From assembly GCF_008365295.1 (NCBI RefSeq), contig NZ_CP043505.1:1116001-1180000 (forward strand): a stretch of 64,000 nt of DNA. Reading direction: 5' to 3'. This document shows, in pieces, positions 46,845 to 58,754 of this stretch (the stretch's first letter is position 1; every line of letters starts with the position of its first letter). A program made the translations under genes and the position numbers. The notes beneath the pieces were generated by a model that searched no databases, was not told the DNA's origin, and worked only from the letters and a program-made list of their open reading frames with translations. The stretch is from Agromyces intestinalis (GTDB taxonomy: Bacteria > Actinomycetota > Actinomycetes > Actinomycetales > Microbacteriaceae).

Positions 46845-47420
46845 TCAGCCCTTCGCGGCCTTGGCCGCCGCCTTCGCCGCCTGCTTCGTCGCGCGCACCT
46901 TCGCGAGCGACTCGGCGCTGGTGATGTCGGCAACCGAGCGGAACGACCCCTCCTCGCCGTAGGCGCCGGCGGCCTCGCGCCAGCCCGAGGCATCCAACCC
47001 GCACTGCTTGCCGAGCAGGGCGAGGAAGATGCGCGCCTTCTGGTCGCCGAAGCCCGGCAGGGCCTTCAGCCGCTTCAGCACCTCGGCGCCGCTCGGGTCG
47101 CCCTGCGTCCAGATGGCGGATGCCTCGCCGCCCCAGTCGTCGCGCACGGCTGCGGCGAGCGCCTGCACCCGCTCGGCCATCGAACCGGGGTACCGGTGCA
47201 CGGCTGGGGTCTGACGGAACACCTCGACGAGCCGGTCGAGGTCGGTCGCCGCGATCGTGGCGGGGTCGACCGCGCCGAGACGCTCGCGGATCTTCGCCGG
47301 TCCGGCGAACGCGGTCTCCATCGCGACCTGCTGATCGAGCAGCATGCCGACCAGCAACGCGAACGCGTCGCCGCTCAGCAGGTCGTCGGCCGCGGGGTCT
47401 CCGGTGATGTGCAGTGCCAT
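46845..47420 (-). CDS. HhH-GPD base-excision DNA-repair family protein
   Basis: 191 aa. The helix-hairpin-helix is LKALPGFGDQKARIFLALLG (about residues 120-139), and the N-terminal part LLVGMLLDQQVAMETAFAGP is typical of short actinobacterial HhH-GPD proteins. The C-terminal tail ATKQAAKAAAKAAKG is Lys/Ala rich and could bind DNA non-specifically. I chose ATG at 47420, with GGGAGG 9 nt upstream, over 47429. Its role in base excision is a family inference; the catalytic Asp is not certain. Confidence 0.82.
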   Translation of the reverse strand: MALHITGDPAADDLLSGDAFALLVGMLLDQQVAMETAFAGPAKIRERLGAVDPATIAATDLDRLVEVFRQTPAVHRYPGSMAERVQALAAAVRDDWGGEASAIWTQGDPSGAEVLKRLKALPGFGDQKARIFLALLGKQCGLDASGWREAAGAYGEEGSFRSVADITSAESLAKVRATKQAAKAAAKAAKG

Positions 47421-47466
47421 ACGGCCCATCCTCCCACCGCCGCCCGGCGCGGTGAAGGAACCGCGT

Positions 47467-48573
47467 TCACCTCGAGGGACCGCCTGCAGGGTCGCGTTCG
47501 CCACGCGGCGCCTTCGTCGAGGCCACCGGCAGAACCAGAGCGCCGGCAGGGTCGGTGGCCGAGCGGGGCGCAGCGGTCGAGGCCCGTTCCACAAGGGCCG
47601 GCGCGCGCAGCGGCGGATCGGCGGCCTCCTCGTCGCCGAGCAATCCGAGCACCGTGGCCAGCGCGTCGCGGCCGAGCAGGTCGAACTCCTGGCGCACGGT
47701 CGTCAGGGGCGGTGCGAAGTGCTCAGCCTCGGGGATGTCGTCGAAGCCGACGACGCTGACGTCGCCCGGCACCGCACGGCCCGCGTCGGCGAGCGCGTGG
47801 ATCACGCCGAGCGCCATCTGATCGTTGGCGACGAACACCGCTGTGCACGAGGCATCCGTCGCGAGCTCGCGACCGAGCCGGTACCCGCTCGCGGGCGACC
47901 AGTCGCCCACCAGCGGCTCGCGCGCGACCAGCCCGTTCGCGCCGAGCACGGCGCGCCAGCCGCGGATCCGTTCGGCCGCGTCGAGCGAGTCGCCCGGACC
48001 GGCGATGTGGCGGATGTCGCGGTGCCCGAGCTCGACGAGGTGCGACGTCGCCCGTCGAGCGCCCTCGAACTGGTCGAGCGACACCCGGTGGGTCATCGCC
48101 GCGCCCTGCGAGGCGACCGCGACGAGCGGAACCCCGAGCTCGATGCCCTGCACCGCGTCGACCGCGGAGCGACGGGCGGCGATGAGCACCACGGCCTCGA
48201 CGTTCTGGCGCACCAGCAACTCTGCCGCGGAACGCAGGGACGCGGCATCCGTCTCGAGCAGGCTGGCCATGATCACCGCGTACCTGGCCTCGCGAGCCGC
48301 CTCGTTGAAGTGCAGCGCGGTCGCGGACGGGCCGAAGTCGGGTGCGCCCGTCATGATCAGCCCGAGGGTGCGGCTGCGCCGGGTGACGAGCGCCCGAGCC
48401 GCCTGCGACGGCACGTACCGCAGCTGGCGGATCGCCGCCTCGACGCGGTCGCGGGTGGCCGGGCGAACGTTCGGCAGGTCGTTGAGCACACGGGAGACGG
48501 TCTGGTGCGACACCCCCGCGAGGCGCGCCACGTCGAAGATCGTCGCAGCGCGAGCCTTCTCTGCTTCAGTCAC
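47467..48573 (-). CDS. LacI-family regulator, probable regulator of the ytfQRT-type importer
   Basis: 368 aa. The N-terminal helix-turn-helix reads ATIFDVARLAGVSHQTVSRV (about residues 10-29) with the hinge after it (RYVPSQAARAL), then a periplasmic-binding-protein-like effector domain. It is 99 nt downstream of yjfF in the same direction, so it probably regulates that importer. It is closely similar to the second LacI at 54297-55343 along its whole length, which suggests a duplicated pair with related operators. Confidence 0.88.
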   Translation of the reverse strand: MTEAEKARAATIFDVARLAGVSHQTVSRVLNDLPNVRPATRDRVEAAIRQLRYVPSQAARALVTRRSRTLGLIMTGAPDFGPSATALHFNEAAREARYAVIMASLLETDAASLRSAAELLVRQNVEAVVLIAARRSAVDAVQGIELGVPLVAVASQGAAMTHRVSLDQFEGARRATSHLVELGHRDIRHIAGPGDSLDAAERIRGWRAVLGANGLVAREPLVGDWSPASGYRLGRELATDASCTAVFVANDQMALGVIHALADAGRAVPGDVSVVGFDDIPEAEHFAPPLTTVRQEFDLLGRDALATVLGLLGDEEAADPPLRAPALVERASTAAPRSATDPAGALVLPVASTKAPRGERDPAGGPSR

Positions 48574-48672
48574 CGGTACCGCCCGCTCCTCGCCCGGCGC
48601 GTCCCGCGCCCGATCACTCTCGCTTGTCCTTCTGCCGATTCTCGGGCACGTGGCACCTCGCGCCGTGCCGCT

Positions 48673-49755
48673 TCATCGTCGCCGCGCCGTGAGCACCTTC
48701 TGCAGGATGATGAAGACGAGCAGCAGCACGCCGATGAAGATCTTCGTCCACCACGAGCTCAGGGTGCCCTCGAAGGTGATGATCGTCTGGATCACCCCGA
48801 GCACGAGTACGCCGAGCACGGATCCGAGCACGAATCCGTAGCCGCCGGTGAGCAGCGTGCCGCCGATGACGACCGCGGCGATCGCGTCGAGTTCGGTGCC
48901 GATCGCGGTGAGCGGGTAGCCCGACAGCGTGTAGAACGTGAACAGCACACCGGCCAGGCCCGAGCAGAACCCGCTCACCACGTAGACGAGCACCTTGGTG
49001 CGCGCGACGGGCAGGCCCATCAGCATGCCCGACTGCTCGCTGCCGCCGAGTGCGTACACCGTGCGGCCGAACCGGGTTCGGTGCAGCACCCACAGGGCGA
49101 TGAGCACCACGACCACCGCGATGATCACGCTCGGGGTGATCGACATGCGACCGCCGAGCGGAATGCGGGTGACCGCGAGCTGCACGAACGTCGGGTCGGT
49201 GATCGAGATCGACGACTGGCTGATCACGTAGCAGAGCCCACGGGCCAGGAACATCGCCGCCAGTGTCGCGATGAACGGTTGCACCTTGAACACGTGGATC
49301 ATGAACCCGACGAGCAGGCCCAGCAAGCTGGTCGAGATCAGGATGAGCGGAATCACCGTCTCGGGGCCCCAGCCCGCCTGCAGCAGGCTGGCCGCGATCA
49401 TGCCGCTGAGCGCGACGACCGCGCCGACCGACAGGTCGATGCCCCCGGTGAGGATGACGAAGGTCATGCCGACGGCGAGCACGATGAGGTACGAGTTGTC
49501 GACGAGCAGGTTGAGGAACACCTGCCCCGACAGGAACCCGCGATAGCGGATGCCACCGATCACGAACACCGCGACGAACAGCAGTGCGGTGATGGTGACC
49601 GGCCCGTACTTGGGGCTGGTGATCACGCCGAGGACGCTCTGGAGCCGGTGCTTCGCGGACCGGCCGGCCGAGCCTGGGCCTCGGGCGGGGCCGTCGGCCG
49701 AGCCGCGTCCGCCGGGGCGACGGGCGCCGCCTGGTGCGTCGGTGAGGGCGGTCAT
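48673..49755 (-). CDS. yjfF: sugar ABC importer permease, YjfF type
   Basis: 360 aa with about ten membrane helices and the BPD_transp_2 motifs GGIDLSVGAVVALSG and VFKVQPFIATLAAMFLARGL. A disordered Gly/Ala/Arg N-terminus (about 40 residues) precedes the first helix. The start overlaps the ytfT stop (ATGA at 49752-49755). Second permease of a YtfQRT-YjfF transporter; in Escherichia coli this system imports galactofuranose. Here the neighbouring araBAD genes make L-arabinofuranose or galactofuranose likely ligands, which is inference. Confidence 0.85.
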   Translation of the reverse strand: MTALTDAPGGARRPGGRGSADGPARGPGSAGRSAKHRLQSVLGVITSPKYGPVTITALLFVAVFVIGGIRYRGFLSGQVFLNLLVDNSYLIVLAVGMTFVILTGGIDLSVGAVVALSGMIAASLLQAGWGPETVIPLILISTSLLGLLVGFMIHVFKVQPFIATLAAMFLARGLCYVISQSSISITDPTFVQLAVTRIPLGGRMSITPSVIIAVVVVLIALWVLHRTRFGRTVYALGGSEQSGMLMGLPVARTKVLVYVVSGFCSGLAGVLFTFYTLSGYPLTAIGTELDAIAAVVIGGTLLTGGYGFVLGSVLGVLVLGVIQTIITFEGTLSSWWTKIFIGVLLLVFIILQKVLTARRR

Positions 49756-50794
49756 GATGCGGCTGCTCCCTTCCCGGCGCGAATCGCCAGACTTCGGCGG
49801 AACGACGCGAGCGCGGCGTTCGTGGTGGGCGACTGGAGGAGGCAGACCACGGTGACCACCGCGGCCTTGAACACCATCGTCGCGATCGGCGGGATGCCGA
49901 CCGTGTAGACCGTCGTGACGAGCGTCTGGATGACGAGCGCGCCGACCAGCGTACCGGCGAGCGAATAGCGTCCGCCGGCCAGCGACGTGCCTCCGATCAC
50001 GACCGCGAGGATCGCGTCGAGCTCGATGAACAGGCCCGTGTTGTTCGCGTCGGCCGCAGCCGTGTTCGCGGTCAGGATGAGGCCGGCGATCGCCGCGCAC
50101 ACCGCGCAGAAGGTGTAGACGGTGAACAGCAGGCCGCGGGCGCGCACGCCGGCTTGCCGGGACGCCTCGGGGTTGATGCCGACGGACTCGATGAGCATGC
50201 CGAGCGCCGTGCGGCGGGTGATGAGCGCGGCGAATGCGAACAGCACTGCGGCGATGATCGTCGCGACCGGCAGGCCGAGCCAGAAGCCCGATCCGAGCGC
50301 CTTGAACGGCGGTGAGTTCACGGTGAGGATCTGTCCCTCGGTGATGAGCATCGCGACGCCGCGGCCGGCCGTCATGAGAATGAGCGTCGCGATGATCGGT
50401 TGGATGCCGAGCACTGCCACGAGGAACCCGTTCCACACGCCGAACACGAGCGACATGAGGATCGCGACCGCGATGGCCACCGCAACCGTCGAGATGCTGC
50501 CGGGGTTCGGCGAGCCGAGGATGATCGCGCACGCCACCGCGCCCGAGATGGCCGCGATCGCACCCACCGACAGGTCGATGCCGCGGGTGGCGATCACGAG
50601 CGTCATGCCCACCGCGATGATGAGCGTCGGTGCGCCGTTGCGCAGGATGTCGATCAGGCTGCCGAACAGGTGGCCGTCGCGCACCGTGATCGAGAAGAAG
50701 CCGGGGAACGCGATCAGGTTGACCGCGAACAGCACGAGCAGCATGACGATCGGCCAGAACAGCCGGCTCGCGACCATGCGGGCGAAGAGGGCGC

Positions 50795-50798
<4 letters not shown>
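49752..50798 (-). CDS. ytfT: sugar ABC importer permease, YtfT type
   Basis: 348 aa with about ten membrane helices; BPD_transp_2 motifs ATRGIDLSVGAIAAISG and LGIQPIIATLILMTAGRGVA are present, as in RbsC/YtfT. The start overlaps the ATPase stop (ATGA at 50795-50798) and its stop overlaps the yjfF start, so the three genes are translated in series. Works with YtfR, YjfF and the binding protein. Confidence 0.85.
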
Positions 50799-52444
<1,646 letters not shown>

Positions 52445-52535
52445 GTGTCTCTCCATCGAGCAGGGTGCGGGTGGGGCGGTGGTGCGGCGGCCGGCTACGG
52501 CGGTCGTGCACCGTCGGCCTGGTACTGCGTGGGGT

Positions 52536-52571
52536 GGGCGGGTGCGCGGCCCTCGGGTCGCGCACCCGCCC
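52536..52571 (-). terminator. 13-bp perfect hairpin between binding-protein and ATPase genes
   Basis: GGGCGGGTGCGCG (52536-52548) pairs with CGCGCACCCGCCC (52559-52571) around a 10-nt loop, 25 nt after the binding-protein stop. It would act as a partial terminator or as a 3' stabiliser that favours the binding-protein message. Confidence 0.6.
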
Positions 52572-52596
52572 GCTCTGCGGAGCAGTCTGGCAGGCG

Positions 52597-53589
52597 TCAG
52601 TACTGACGGTCGGGCAGTGCCTCGATGGCCTGCTCCTGGGTGAACGTGGTCTCCTCGGTGATGATCCGCGGCTCCACCGTTCCGCCGTCGTTCAGCGTCG
52701 TGATGATGTCGACCAGCTGCTTGCCGAGCAGCGGGGAGCACTCGACGATGAAGTTGATCTTGCCGTCGGCGAGCGCCTGCATGCCGTCGTGCACGGCGTC
52801 GACCGTGACGATCTTGATGTCCTGCCCGGGAACGAGGCCCGCGGCCTCGATCGCCTCGATCGCACCGAGTCCCATGTCGTCGTTGTGCGCGTAGACGAGG
52901 TCGATGTCGGGGTTCGCCTTCAGCATCGCCTCCATGACCTGCTTGCCGCCGGCACGCGTGAAGTCGCCGGTCTGGCTGGCGATAACCTTCAGGTTCTCGT
53001 TCTCGGCGATGACGTCGGCGAAGCCCTCGGCGCGGTCGATCGCGGGTGCGGCACCGGTCGTGCCCTCGAGCTGCACGATGTTGACCGGCTCGGTGGCGTC
53101 GGCGTACTCGTCGAGCACCCACTGGCCGGCCTTCTTGCCTTCCTCGATGAAGTCGGAGCCGAGGAACGACACGTACAGCGAGGTGTCCTTCGAGTCGACG
53201 GCGCGGTCGGTCAGGACGACGGGGATGCCGGCGGCCTTGGCCTCGTTGAGCACCGCATCCCAACCGGTCTCGACGACCGGGGAGAAGGCGATGTAGTCGA
53301 CGCCCTGCTGGATGTACGAGCGGATCGCCTTGATCTGGTTCTCCTGCTTCTGCTGCGCGTCGGAGAACTTCAGTTCGATGCCCGCGTCCTCGAAGGCCGC
53401 CTGGATGTCCTTCGTGTTGGCGGTGCGCCAACCCGACTCGGCGCCGACCTGGGCGAATCCGACGACGAGTTCCTCGATCGGCTTCGGTCCTGAGGCGTTG
53501 CCGCCGTCGGTGCCGCTGTCGCTCGCGCATCCCGCGAGCGCGAGGAGCATGGCTCCTGCCGCCGCGAGGCCGATGAGCTGCTTCTTCAT
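52597..53589 (-). CDS. ytfQ: sugar-binding lipoprotein, YtfQ type
   Basis: 330 aa. Signal KKQLIGLAAAGAMLLALAGC with lipobox LAGC, then a periplasmic-binding-protein type 1 fold with the YtfQ-like start VVGFAQVGAESGWRTANTKD (E. coli YtfQ has the same GWRxAxT word). Ligand-contacting motifs FSDAQQKQENQIKAIRSYI and SPVVETGWDAVL match the galactofuranose-binding family. I chose ATG 53589 because AAGGAGG lies 6 nt upstream; ATG 53592 is only 3 nt away from it. Promoter with overlapping operators upstream. Confidence 0.9.
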   Translation of the reverse strand: MKKQLIGLAAAGAMLLALAGCASDSGTDGGNASGPKPIEELVVGFAQVGAESGWRTANTKDIQAAFEDAGIELKFSDAQQKQENQIKAIRSYIQQGVDYIAFSPVVETGWDAVLNEAKAAGIPVVLTDRAVDSKDTSLYVSFLGSDFIEEGKKAGQWVLDEYADATEPVNIVQLEGTTGAAPAIDRAEGFADVIAENENLKVIASQTGDFTRAGGKQVMEAMLKANPDIDLVYAHNDDMGLGAIEAIEAAGLVPGQDIKIVTVDAVHDGMQALADGKINFIVECSPLLGKQLVDIITTLNDGGTVEPRIITEETTFTQEQAIEALPDRQY

Positions 53590-53682
53590 CATGAACCTCC
53601 TTGTTCATTGTTCCGGCGGGGCGTGTGCGTCGCTGCGGTTCCTGGTGCGCCGGACGGCGGGTTGGGTACCTGCCGCACTCGG

Positions 53683-53712
53683 ATGTTAGCGCTCACTTGT
53701 GAGCGCTCACAA
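53683..53712 (-). promoter_or_regulatory. ytfQ promoter overlapped by two LacI-type operators
   Basis: Minus-strand TTGTGA and TAACAT are 18 nt apart. TTGTGAGCGCTCACAA (53697-53712), a perfect 16-bp palindrome, covers the -35, and GTTAGCGCTCAC (53685-53696) covers the -10 and spacer. Repressor bound here would block RNA polymerase. Confidence 0.7.
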
Positions 53713-53800
53713 GACCGGATCGCATAACAGAATGATTACGACGGATGCCAGGTGGTGTGGGCTCGTCGCTGTGCCCGCGTGCGAGCGGAGTCACTGAATG

Positions 53801-53810
53801 TGAGCGCTCA
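53801..53810. promoter_or_regulatory. distal LacI-type operator
   Basis: TGAGCGCTCA repeats the core of the ytfQ operators; its centre is 101 bp from the main palindrome, a distance suited to DNA looping. Confidence 0.5.
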
Positions 53811-53902
53811 TCTTCGCGCGGCCGCCCGGGATAGCTGAGTCGCCCGTGCGGACGGTGTCGGAGGGTCTCGGAAGACTCGACTCGGCGAAGGGAACGAATC
53901 GA

Positions 53903-54278
53903 ATGGACTGGAAGATCGAACTCATCCACGTGCCGGTGTCAGACGTCGATCGCGCGAAGGCGTTCTACGTCGACAAGCTCGGCTTCAACGCCGATCACGA
54001 CCACCGCGTCAGCGATGACCTGCGATTCGTGCAACTCACGCCGCCCCGGCTCGGCGTGCTCGATCGCGATCGGCGAGGGGCTCGGCGCGACGCTCGCGCC
54101 CGGCTCGCTCGATGTCATCCAGGTGGTGGTCGACGATGCCGATGCGGCCCTCGCCGAGCTCCGTGCGAACGGGGTCGACGCACAGGGCGTCGACGAGCAG
54201 GCGTGGGGCAGGTTCGTCTCCCTCACCGACCCGGACGGCAACGCCTGGACCCTCCAGGAACTCCCCTCGAGGTCCTGA
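53903..54278 (+). pseudogene. VOC-family gene with a single-base frameshift
   Basis: The 5' frame (MDWKIELIHVPVSDVDRAKA, FYVDKLGFNADHDH, RFVQLTPP) and the 3' frame (GSACSIAIGEGLGATLAPGS, DVIQVVVDDADAALAELRAN, SLTDPDGNAWTLQELPSRS) together form one complete VOC protein of about 124 aa. They are separated by one extra C in the run CCCC at 54044-54047. Without that base the family motif VQLTPPGSACSI is restored. It may be a real inactivation or a homopolymer sequencing error. It lies between the divergent ytf operators and the second LacI gene. Confidence 0.75.
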
Positions 54279-54296
54279 GCCGCACGCGGTGCGGCG

Positions 54297-55343
54297 TCAG
54301 CCCCGCCATGCGGCGGTGGTCGCCCGCACCACGAGTTCGGGTCGGCGGGCGGTGCGGTCGGGTGCGGTGGGCTCGTCACGCAGTACGTCGAGCACCGTCG
54401 CCAGCACGTCACGTCCGAGCCCGTCGAAGTCCTGTCGCACGGTCGTGAGCGGCGGCTCGAAGTATGCCGCCTCGGGCAGGTCGTCGAACCCGATCACGCT
54501 CATGTCGTCGGGCACCCGACGGCCCGCCTCGCGAAACGCGCGCAGGAGCCCGAGCGACATCTGGTCGTTGCCCGCGAACACGGCGGTCGCATCGGCGTCT
54601 GCCGCGAGCACCGCGCCCGCCGCATAGCCCGACGCCGAGGTCCAGTCGCCGACGAGCGGGTCGCGCACCGCGAGCCCATGCGCGCGCAGGGTGTCGGCCC
54701 ACGCGCGGCGCCGCTCCGCGGCATCCATCGAATCATCCGGTCCGGCCAGATGCCGGATCTCGCGGTGCCCGAGCGCGACGAGATGATCGGTCGCGAGCAC
54801 CGCGCCCGCGTACTGATCGAGCGAGACGCGATGCACCCCGGGCTCGTCGGCGGAGGCGACGGCGATGACGGGCAACTGCGGGCTGATGCCGCGCAGCACC
54901 TCGACGCCGGCGCGTTCGCCCGAGATGAGCACGATCGCCTCGACCCGCTGCTGCTCGAGCCGGCGCACCGCGTCGGCGAGGGTGGTCTCTCCGACCTCCC
55001 GCATGCTGGTCTGGCTGACCGCATACCCGGCGTCGAGCGCCGCCTCGGTGAATCCGAGGGCCGCGCTCGACGGCCCGAAGTCGGGTCGGCCCGCGAGGAT
55101 GAGCCCGAGCGCCCCGCTACGACTGCCGGCCATGATGCGCGCGCTCGGCGACGGCGTGTACCGCAGTTCGGCGATCGCCGCCTCGACGCGCACGCGGGTC
55201 GCCTCGGCGACACCGGGTCGGGCGTTCACGACCCGCGACACGGTCATGTGCGAGACGCCGGCGAGGCGCGCGACGTCGAACAGCGTCGGCAGGGCGGCGG
55301 ATGCCTCGGACTCCGCGTCAGTCGTGACATCCGCTTCGTTCAT
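54297..55343 (-). CDS. LacI-family regulator, probable regulator of araBA
   Basis: 348 aa. Helix-turn-helix LPTLFDVARLAGVSHMTVSR followed by the hinge (RYTPSPSARIM) and an effector domain. It starts 35 nt after araA, so it is in the araB-araA transcript and could be autoregulated with it. It resembles the LacI at 47467 along its length (for example FDDLPEAAYFEPPLTTVRQD here). The weak ribosome-binding site fits low expression. Confidence 0.88.
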   Translation of the reverse strand: MNEADVTTDAESEASAALPTLFDVARLAGVSHMTVSRVVNARPGVAEATRVRVEAAIAELRYTPSPSARIMAGSRSGALGLILAGRPDFGPSSAALGFTEAALDAGYAVSQTSMREVGETTLADAVRRLEQQRVEAIVLISGERAGVEVLRGISPQLPVIAVASADEPGVHRVSLDQYAGAVLATDHLVALGHREIRHLAGPDDSMDAAERRRAWADTLRAHGLAVRDPLVGDWTSASGYAAGAVLAADADATAVFAGNDQMSLGLLRAFREAGRRVPDDMSVIGFDDLPEAAYFEPPLTTVRQDFDGLGRDVLATVLDVLRDEPTAPDRTARRPELVVRATTAAWRG

Positions 55344-55378
55344 GCTCAACCCGCCGCCCGCTTGGCCCTCTCCCGCGC

Positions 55379-56902
55379 TCAGAACCCCTGCGCCAGCCGG
55401 TAGTACGCCTGGTTCCACCGCACCTCGCGTTCGAAACCCCGCTGGGTGGTGTCATCGTCGATGACGAGCAGTTCGACCTTCGCCATCTCAGCGAAGTCGC
55501 GGAAGACGTCGACCCCCACCGCCGTCGTCATGACCGTGTGGTGCGCGGCGCCCGCGGTGAGCCACGCGGCGGCGCTGGTCTGGAAGTCGGGCGCGGGCTT
55601 CCAGATCGCACGGCCGACGGGGAGCTTCGGCAGCGGCTCGCGCGGCGCGACGTTCTCGACGACGTTCGCGGTGAGGCGGAACCGGTCGCGCAGGTCGCTC
55701 ATCGCGACGACGACCGCGGGGCCGGGGTCGGCGGTGAAGACCAGGCGCACCGGGTCCTCCTTGCCGCCGATGCCGAGCGGATGGATCTCGAGGCTCGGCT
55801 TCGCGGTGGTCAGCGACGGCGCGACCTCGAGCATGTGCGCACCGAGGATCAGTTCGTCTCCGGGAGTCAGGTCGTAGGTGTAGTCCTCCATGAGCGACGC
55901 GCCGCCGGGAAGGCCGGCGCCCATGACGTTCGCGATGCGCACGAGGATCGCGGTCTTCCAGTCGCCCTCGGCACCGAAGCCGTACCCCTCGGCCTGCAGG
56001 CGCTGCACGGCGAGCCCGGGCAGCTGCCGGAGCGCGCCGAGGTCTTCGAAGCTCGTGGTGAACGCGCCGAACCCGCCCTCCTCGAGGAACGAGCGCAGGC
56101 CGAGCTCGATCGCCGCGCCGTAGCGCAGCGACTCGTGCCGCTCGCCGCCGCGCCGCAGCTCGGGCGCCACGTCGTACTCGTCCTCGTAGAGCGCGACGAG
56201 CTGGTCGATCTCTGCGTCGGATGCCGCGTGCACGGCGTCGGCGAGCTCGTTCACGCCCCAGGTGTTCACCTGCACGCCGAACCGCAACTCGGCCTCGGTC
56301 TTGTCGCCCTCGGTGACGGCGACGAAGCGCATGTTGTCGCCGAAGCGGGCGAGCTTGAGGTCACGGGATGCCGCGAGGCCGGCGGCGGCACGCTGCCAGG
56401 TGGCGAGCTCGGTCTGCACACGCGGGTCGCTCGCGTGGCCGACGATCGTCTTGCGCGGAACCCCGAGCCGGGTCTGGATGTACCCGAACTCGCGGTCGCC
56501 GTGCGCGGCCTGGTTGAGGTTCATGAAGTCGAAGTCGATGTCCGCGTACGGCAGTTCGACGTTCGCCTGGGTGTGCAGGTGCGCGAGCGGCTTCTGCAGG
56601 GCGTCGAGGCCGGCGATCCACATCTTGGCAGGGCTGAAGGTGTGCATCCACGCGATCAGGCCGATGACGTTGGGGGCCGCGTTCGCCTCGAGCACGACCT
56701 TCTTGATCGCGGCCGAGTCGGTGAGCACGGGCAGCCAGACGACCTTCACGGGCACTCCATCGGCGCGGTCGAGGGTCTCGGCGATGGTGCGCGACTGCTC
56801 GGCGACCTGCGCGAGCGTCTCGGGGCCGTAGAGGTGCTGGCTGCCGGTGAGGAACCAGACCTCGTACTGGTCGAGCGAGGTGGTGAGGGGAGTGCGGGTC
56901 AT
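55379..56902 (-). CDS. araA: L-arabinose isomerase
   Basis: 507 aa, typical length. Motifs: [35 protein letters not shown], and the Mn-binding glutamates and histidines around GEGDWKT-like [13 protein letters not shown] and the late His in GAAHHTVMT. It interconverts L-arabinose and L-ribulose in the cytoplasm. CAGGAC precedes the ATG. Second gene of araB-araA-lacI. Its leader contains a 14-bp tandem repeat. Confidence 0.95.
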   Translation of the reverse strand: MTRTPLTTSLDQYEVWFLTGSQHLYGPETLAQVAEQSRTIAETLDRADGVPVKVVWLPVLTDSAAIKKVVLEANAAPNVIGLIAWMHTFSPAKMWIAGLDALQKPLAHLHTQANVELPYADIDFDFMNLNQAAHGDREFGYIQTRLGVPRKTIVGHASDPRVQTELATWQRAAAGLAASRDLKLARFGDNMRFVAVTEGDKTEAELRFGVQVNTWGVNELADAVHAASDAEIDQLVALYEDEYDVAPELRRGGERHESLRYGAAIELGLRSFLEEGGFGAFTTSFEDLGALRQLPGLAVQRLQAEGYGFGAEGDWKTAILVRIANVMGAGLPGGASLMEDYTYDLTPGDELILGAHMLEVAPSLTTAKPSLEIHPLGIGGKEDPVRLVFTADPGPAVVVAMSDLRDRFRLTANVVENVAPREPLPKLPVGRAIWKPAPDFQTSAAAWLTAGAAHHTVMTTAVGVDVFRDFAEMAKVELLVIDDDTTQRGFEREVRWNQAYYRLAQGF

Positions 56903-56940
56903 GGTGCGCGTCCTGTCGTCGGTGATGGTTCGTGTCGTGT

Positions 56941-56982
56941 TGTGTCGTGTCGTGTGTGTCGTGTCGTGTGTGTCGTGTCGGA
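56941..56982. repeat. 14-bp tandem repeat in the araA leader
   Basis: Two exact units of TGTGTCGTGTCGTG and a third ending GA, preceded by similar GTGTCGT words. In the mRNA this is a CACGACACGA-rich, G-poor, probably unstructured stretch about 40 nt upstream of the araA start. Confidence 0.75.
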
Positions 56983-57077
56983 TGGGCGGGCGATTGCTCG
57001 GCAAGCGCGCCGGATTGAGCGATGCCCGCCCACCCGGGCTCATGGGGCGGGTCTGCGGTTCTGCCCGGTGATCCTGA

Positions 57078-58709
57078 TCACAGCGCTCCGACCGCGGCCG
57101 CCTCGGCGGCGAGGCCGGCTCGGTAGCGATCGAGGTAGGCGGCGAAGCCGGCGACATCCGCGGCATCGGGCTCGGCGACCTCGATCGCGGCGCCGGCGAA
57201 GACCCGCTGGTCGAGGTACTCGCCCAGGTCGGCCGCCCTCGACTCGCCCGCATTGATCGCGATCGCGTGCGGCAGGAACGCCGCGAGCACCGCGATGCCC
57301 CACGCCCCACCCTCGGATGCGGTCTCGCCGACCGCGACCGGCGCGTCGAGCGCGCCCGCGAGGAACCGCTGCGCGACCCCCGCGGTGCGGAAGATGCCGC
57401 CGTGCGCGAACATCCGGTCGATCGCGACGCCCTCGTCGGCGAGCACGCGCATGCCGAGCGCGAGCGTGCCGTACACGCCGTAGAGCTGTGCGCGCATGAA
57501 GTTCGCGAGCGTGAGCCGGCTGTCGGGCGTGCGCACGACGAGCGGGCGGCCCTCGTCGAGCCCGGCGATCGGCTCGCCGGCGAGGTGGTTGTAGGCGATG
57601 AGGCCGCCGGCGTCGGCCTCGCCCTCGAGTGCCTCGGCGAACAGTGCGCCGAAGACCGCGTCGGCGTCCCGGGCGACCGGCGAGCCGGTGACCGCTGCGA
57701 ACCGTTCGAAGAGCCCCACCCAGGCTGCGAGCTCGGATGCCCCGTTGTTGCAGTGCACCATCGCGACCGGGTCGCCCGCCGGGGTGGTGACCAGATCGAC
57801 CTCCTCGTGGGCGCTCGCGAGCGGGCGTTCGAGCACGACCATCGCGAAGATGCTCGTGCCCGCGCTGACGTTGCCGGTGCGCGGGGCGACCGCGTTCGTC
57901 GCGACCATGCCGGTGCCGGCGTCGCCCTCGGGCGGGCAGAACGGGATCCCGGGCTGCAGCGTGCCGGTCGGATCGAGCAGGGCGGCGCCCGCGGCGGTGA
58001 GTTCACCGGCCGGTTCACCCGCGATGAGGATTTCGGGCAGCAACCGGTGGAGGGGCGCCGTGAGCGCCGTGCCCTCGACGCGAAGGTCGTATCGCTCCAT
58101 GAGCGTCTCGTCGTAGCTGCATCGAGTCGCCGCATCGATCGGGAACATGCCCGAGGCATCCCCCACGCCGAGCACCTTCCGGTCGGTGAGCTTCCAATGC
58201 ACGTACCCGGCGAGCGTCGTGACGAAGCGGATGTCTCGGACGTGCGGCTCGTCGTCGAGCACCGCCTGGTGCAGGTGCGCGATCGACCAGCGCAGCGGGA
58301 TGTTCAGCCCGAACGCCTCACTGAGCTCGGCAGCGGCCGGCCCCGTCGAGGTGTTGCGCCAGGTGCGGAACGGCACGAGCAGGTCACCGGATGCATCGAA
58401 GGCGAGGTACCCGTGCATCATCGCCGAGACGCCGATGGCGCCGAACGTGGACGGCGCCGCACCGTGCCGGCGCTGCGCGTCGGCGACGAGGTCGGCGTAC
58501 GCCGCCTGCAGGCCCGACCAGACCGCCTCGAGCGAGTAGGTCCAGCGGCGGTCGACGAACTCGTTCTCCCACTCGTGACCGCCGACGGCGAGCACTCGCG
58601 TCGGATCGTCGGCCGCGACGAGGCACGCCTTGATACGGGTGGACCCGAGTTCGATGCCGAGTGCGGTGCGACCCTCGCGGATCGACTCGGCGACGTCGAT
58701 GTCGGTCAC
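57078..58709 (-). CDS. araB: L-ribulokinase, FGGY family
   Basis: 543 aa. The N-terminal FGGY domain begins [19 protein letters not shown] with the phosphate-1 loop; the metal/ATP motifs include [13 protein letters not shown], and the C-terminal domain contains [20 protein letters not shown] and [15 protein letters not shown]. It phosphorylates L-ribulose to L-ribulose 5-phosphate. GAGGGAG before the ATG sets the start. First gene of araB-araA-lacI with a promoter and operator at 58755-58783. Confidence 0.93.
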   Translation of the reverse strand: MTDIDVAESIREGRTALGIELGSTRIKACLVAADDPTRVLAVGGHEWENEFVDRRWTYSLEAVWSGLQAAYADLVADAQRRHGAAPSTFGAIGVSAMMHGYLAFDASGDLLVPFRTWRNTSTGPAAAELSEAFGLNIPLRWSIAHLHQAVLDDEPHVRDIRFVTTLAGYVHWKLTDRKVLGVGDASGMFPIDAATRCSYDETLMERYDLRVEGTALTAPLHRLLPEILIAGEPAGELTAAGAALLDPTGTLQPGIPFCPPEGDAGTGMVATNAVAPRTGNVSAGTSIFAMVVLERPLASAHEEVDLVTTPAGDPVAMVHCNNGASELAAWVGLFERFAAVTGSPVARDADAVFGALFAEALEGEADAGGLIAYNHLAGEPIAGLDEGRPLVVRTPDSRLTLANFMRAQLYGVYGTLALGMRVLADEGVAIDRMFAHGGIFRTAGVAQRFLAGALDAPVAVGETASEGGAWGIAVLAAFLPHAIAINAGESRAADLGEYLDQRVFAGAAIEVAEPDAADVAGFAAYLDRYRAGLAAEAAAVGAL

Positions 58710-58754
58710 GGTCGGGACTCCCTCGTCTCAGGCTTCGTCAGCGCGAACACTGCG

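Noticed and set aside
56941..56982. CRISPR array
   Set aside because: The units are adjacent 14-bp tandem copies without spacers, and no cas genes are present.
57028..57077. Attenuator or terminator between araB and araA
   Set aside because: No stem longer than a few bases was found in the stretch directly after the araB stop.
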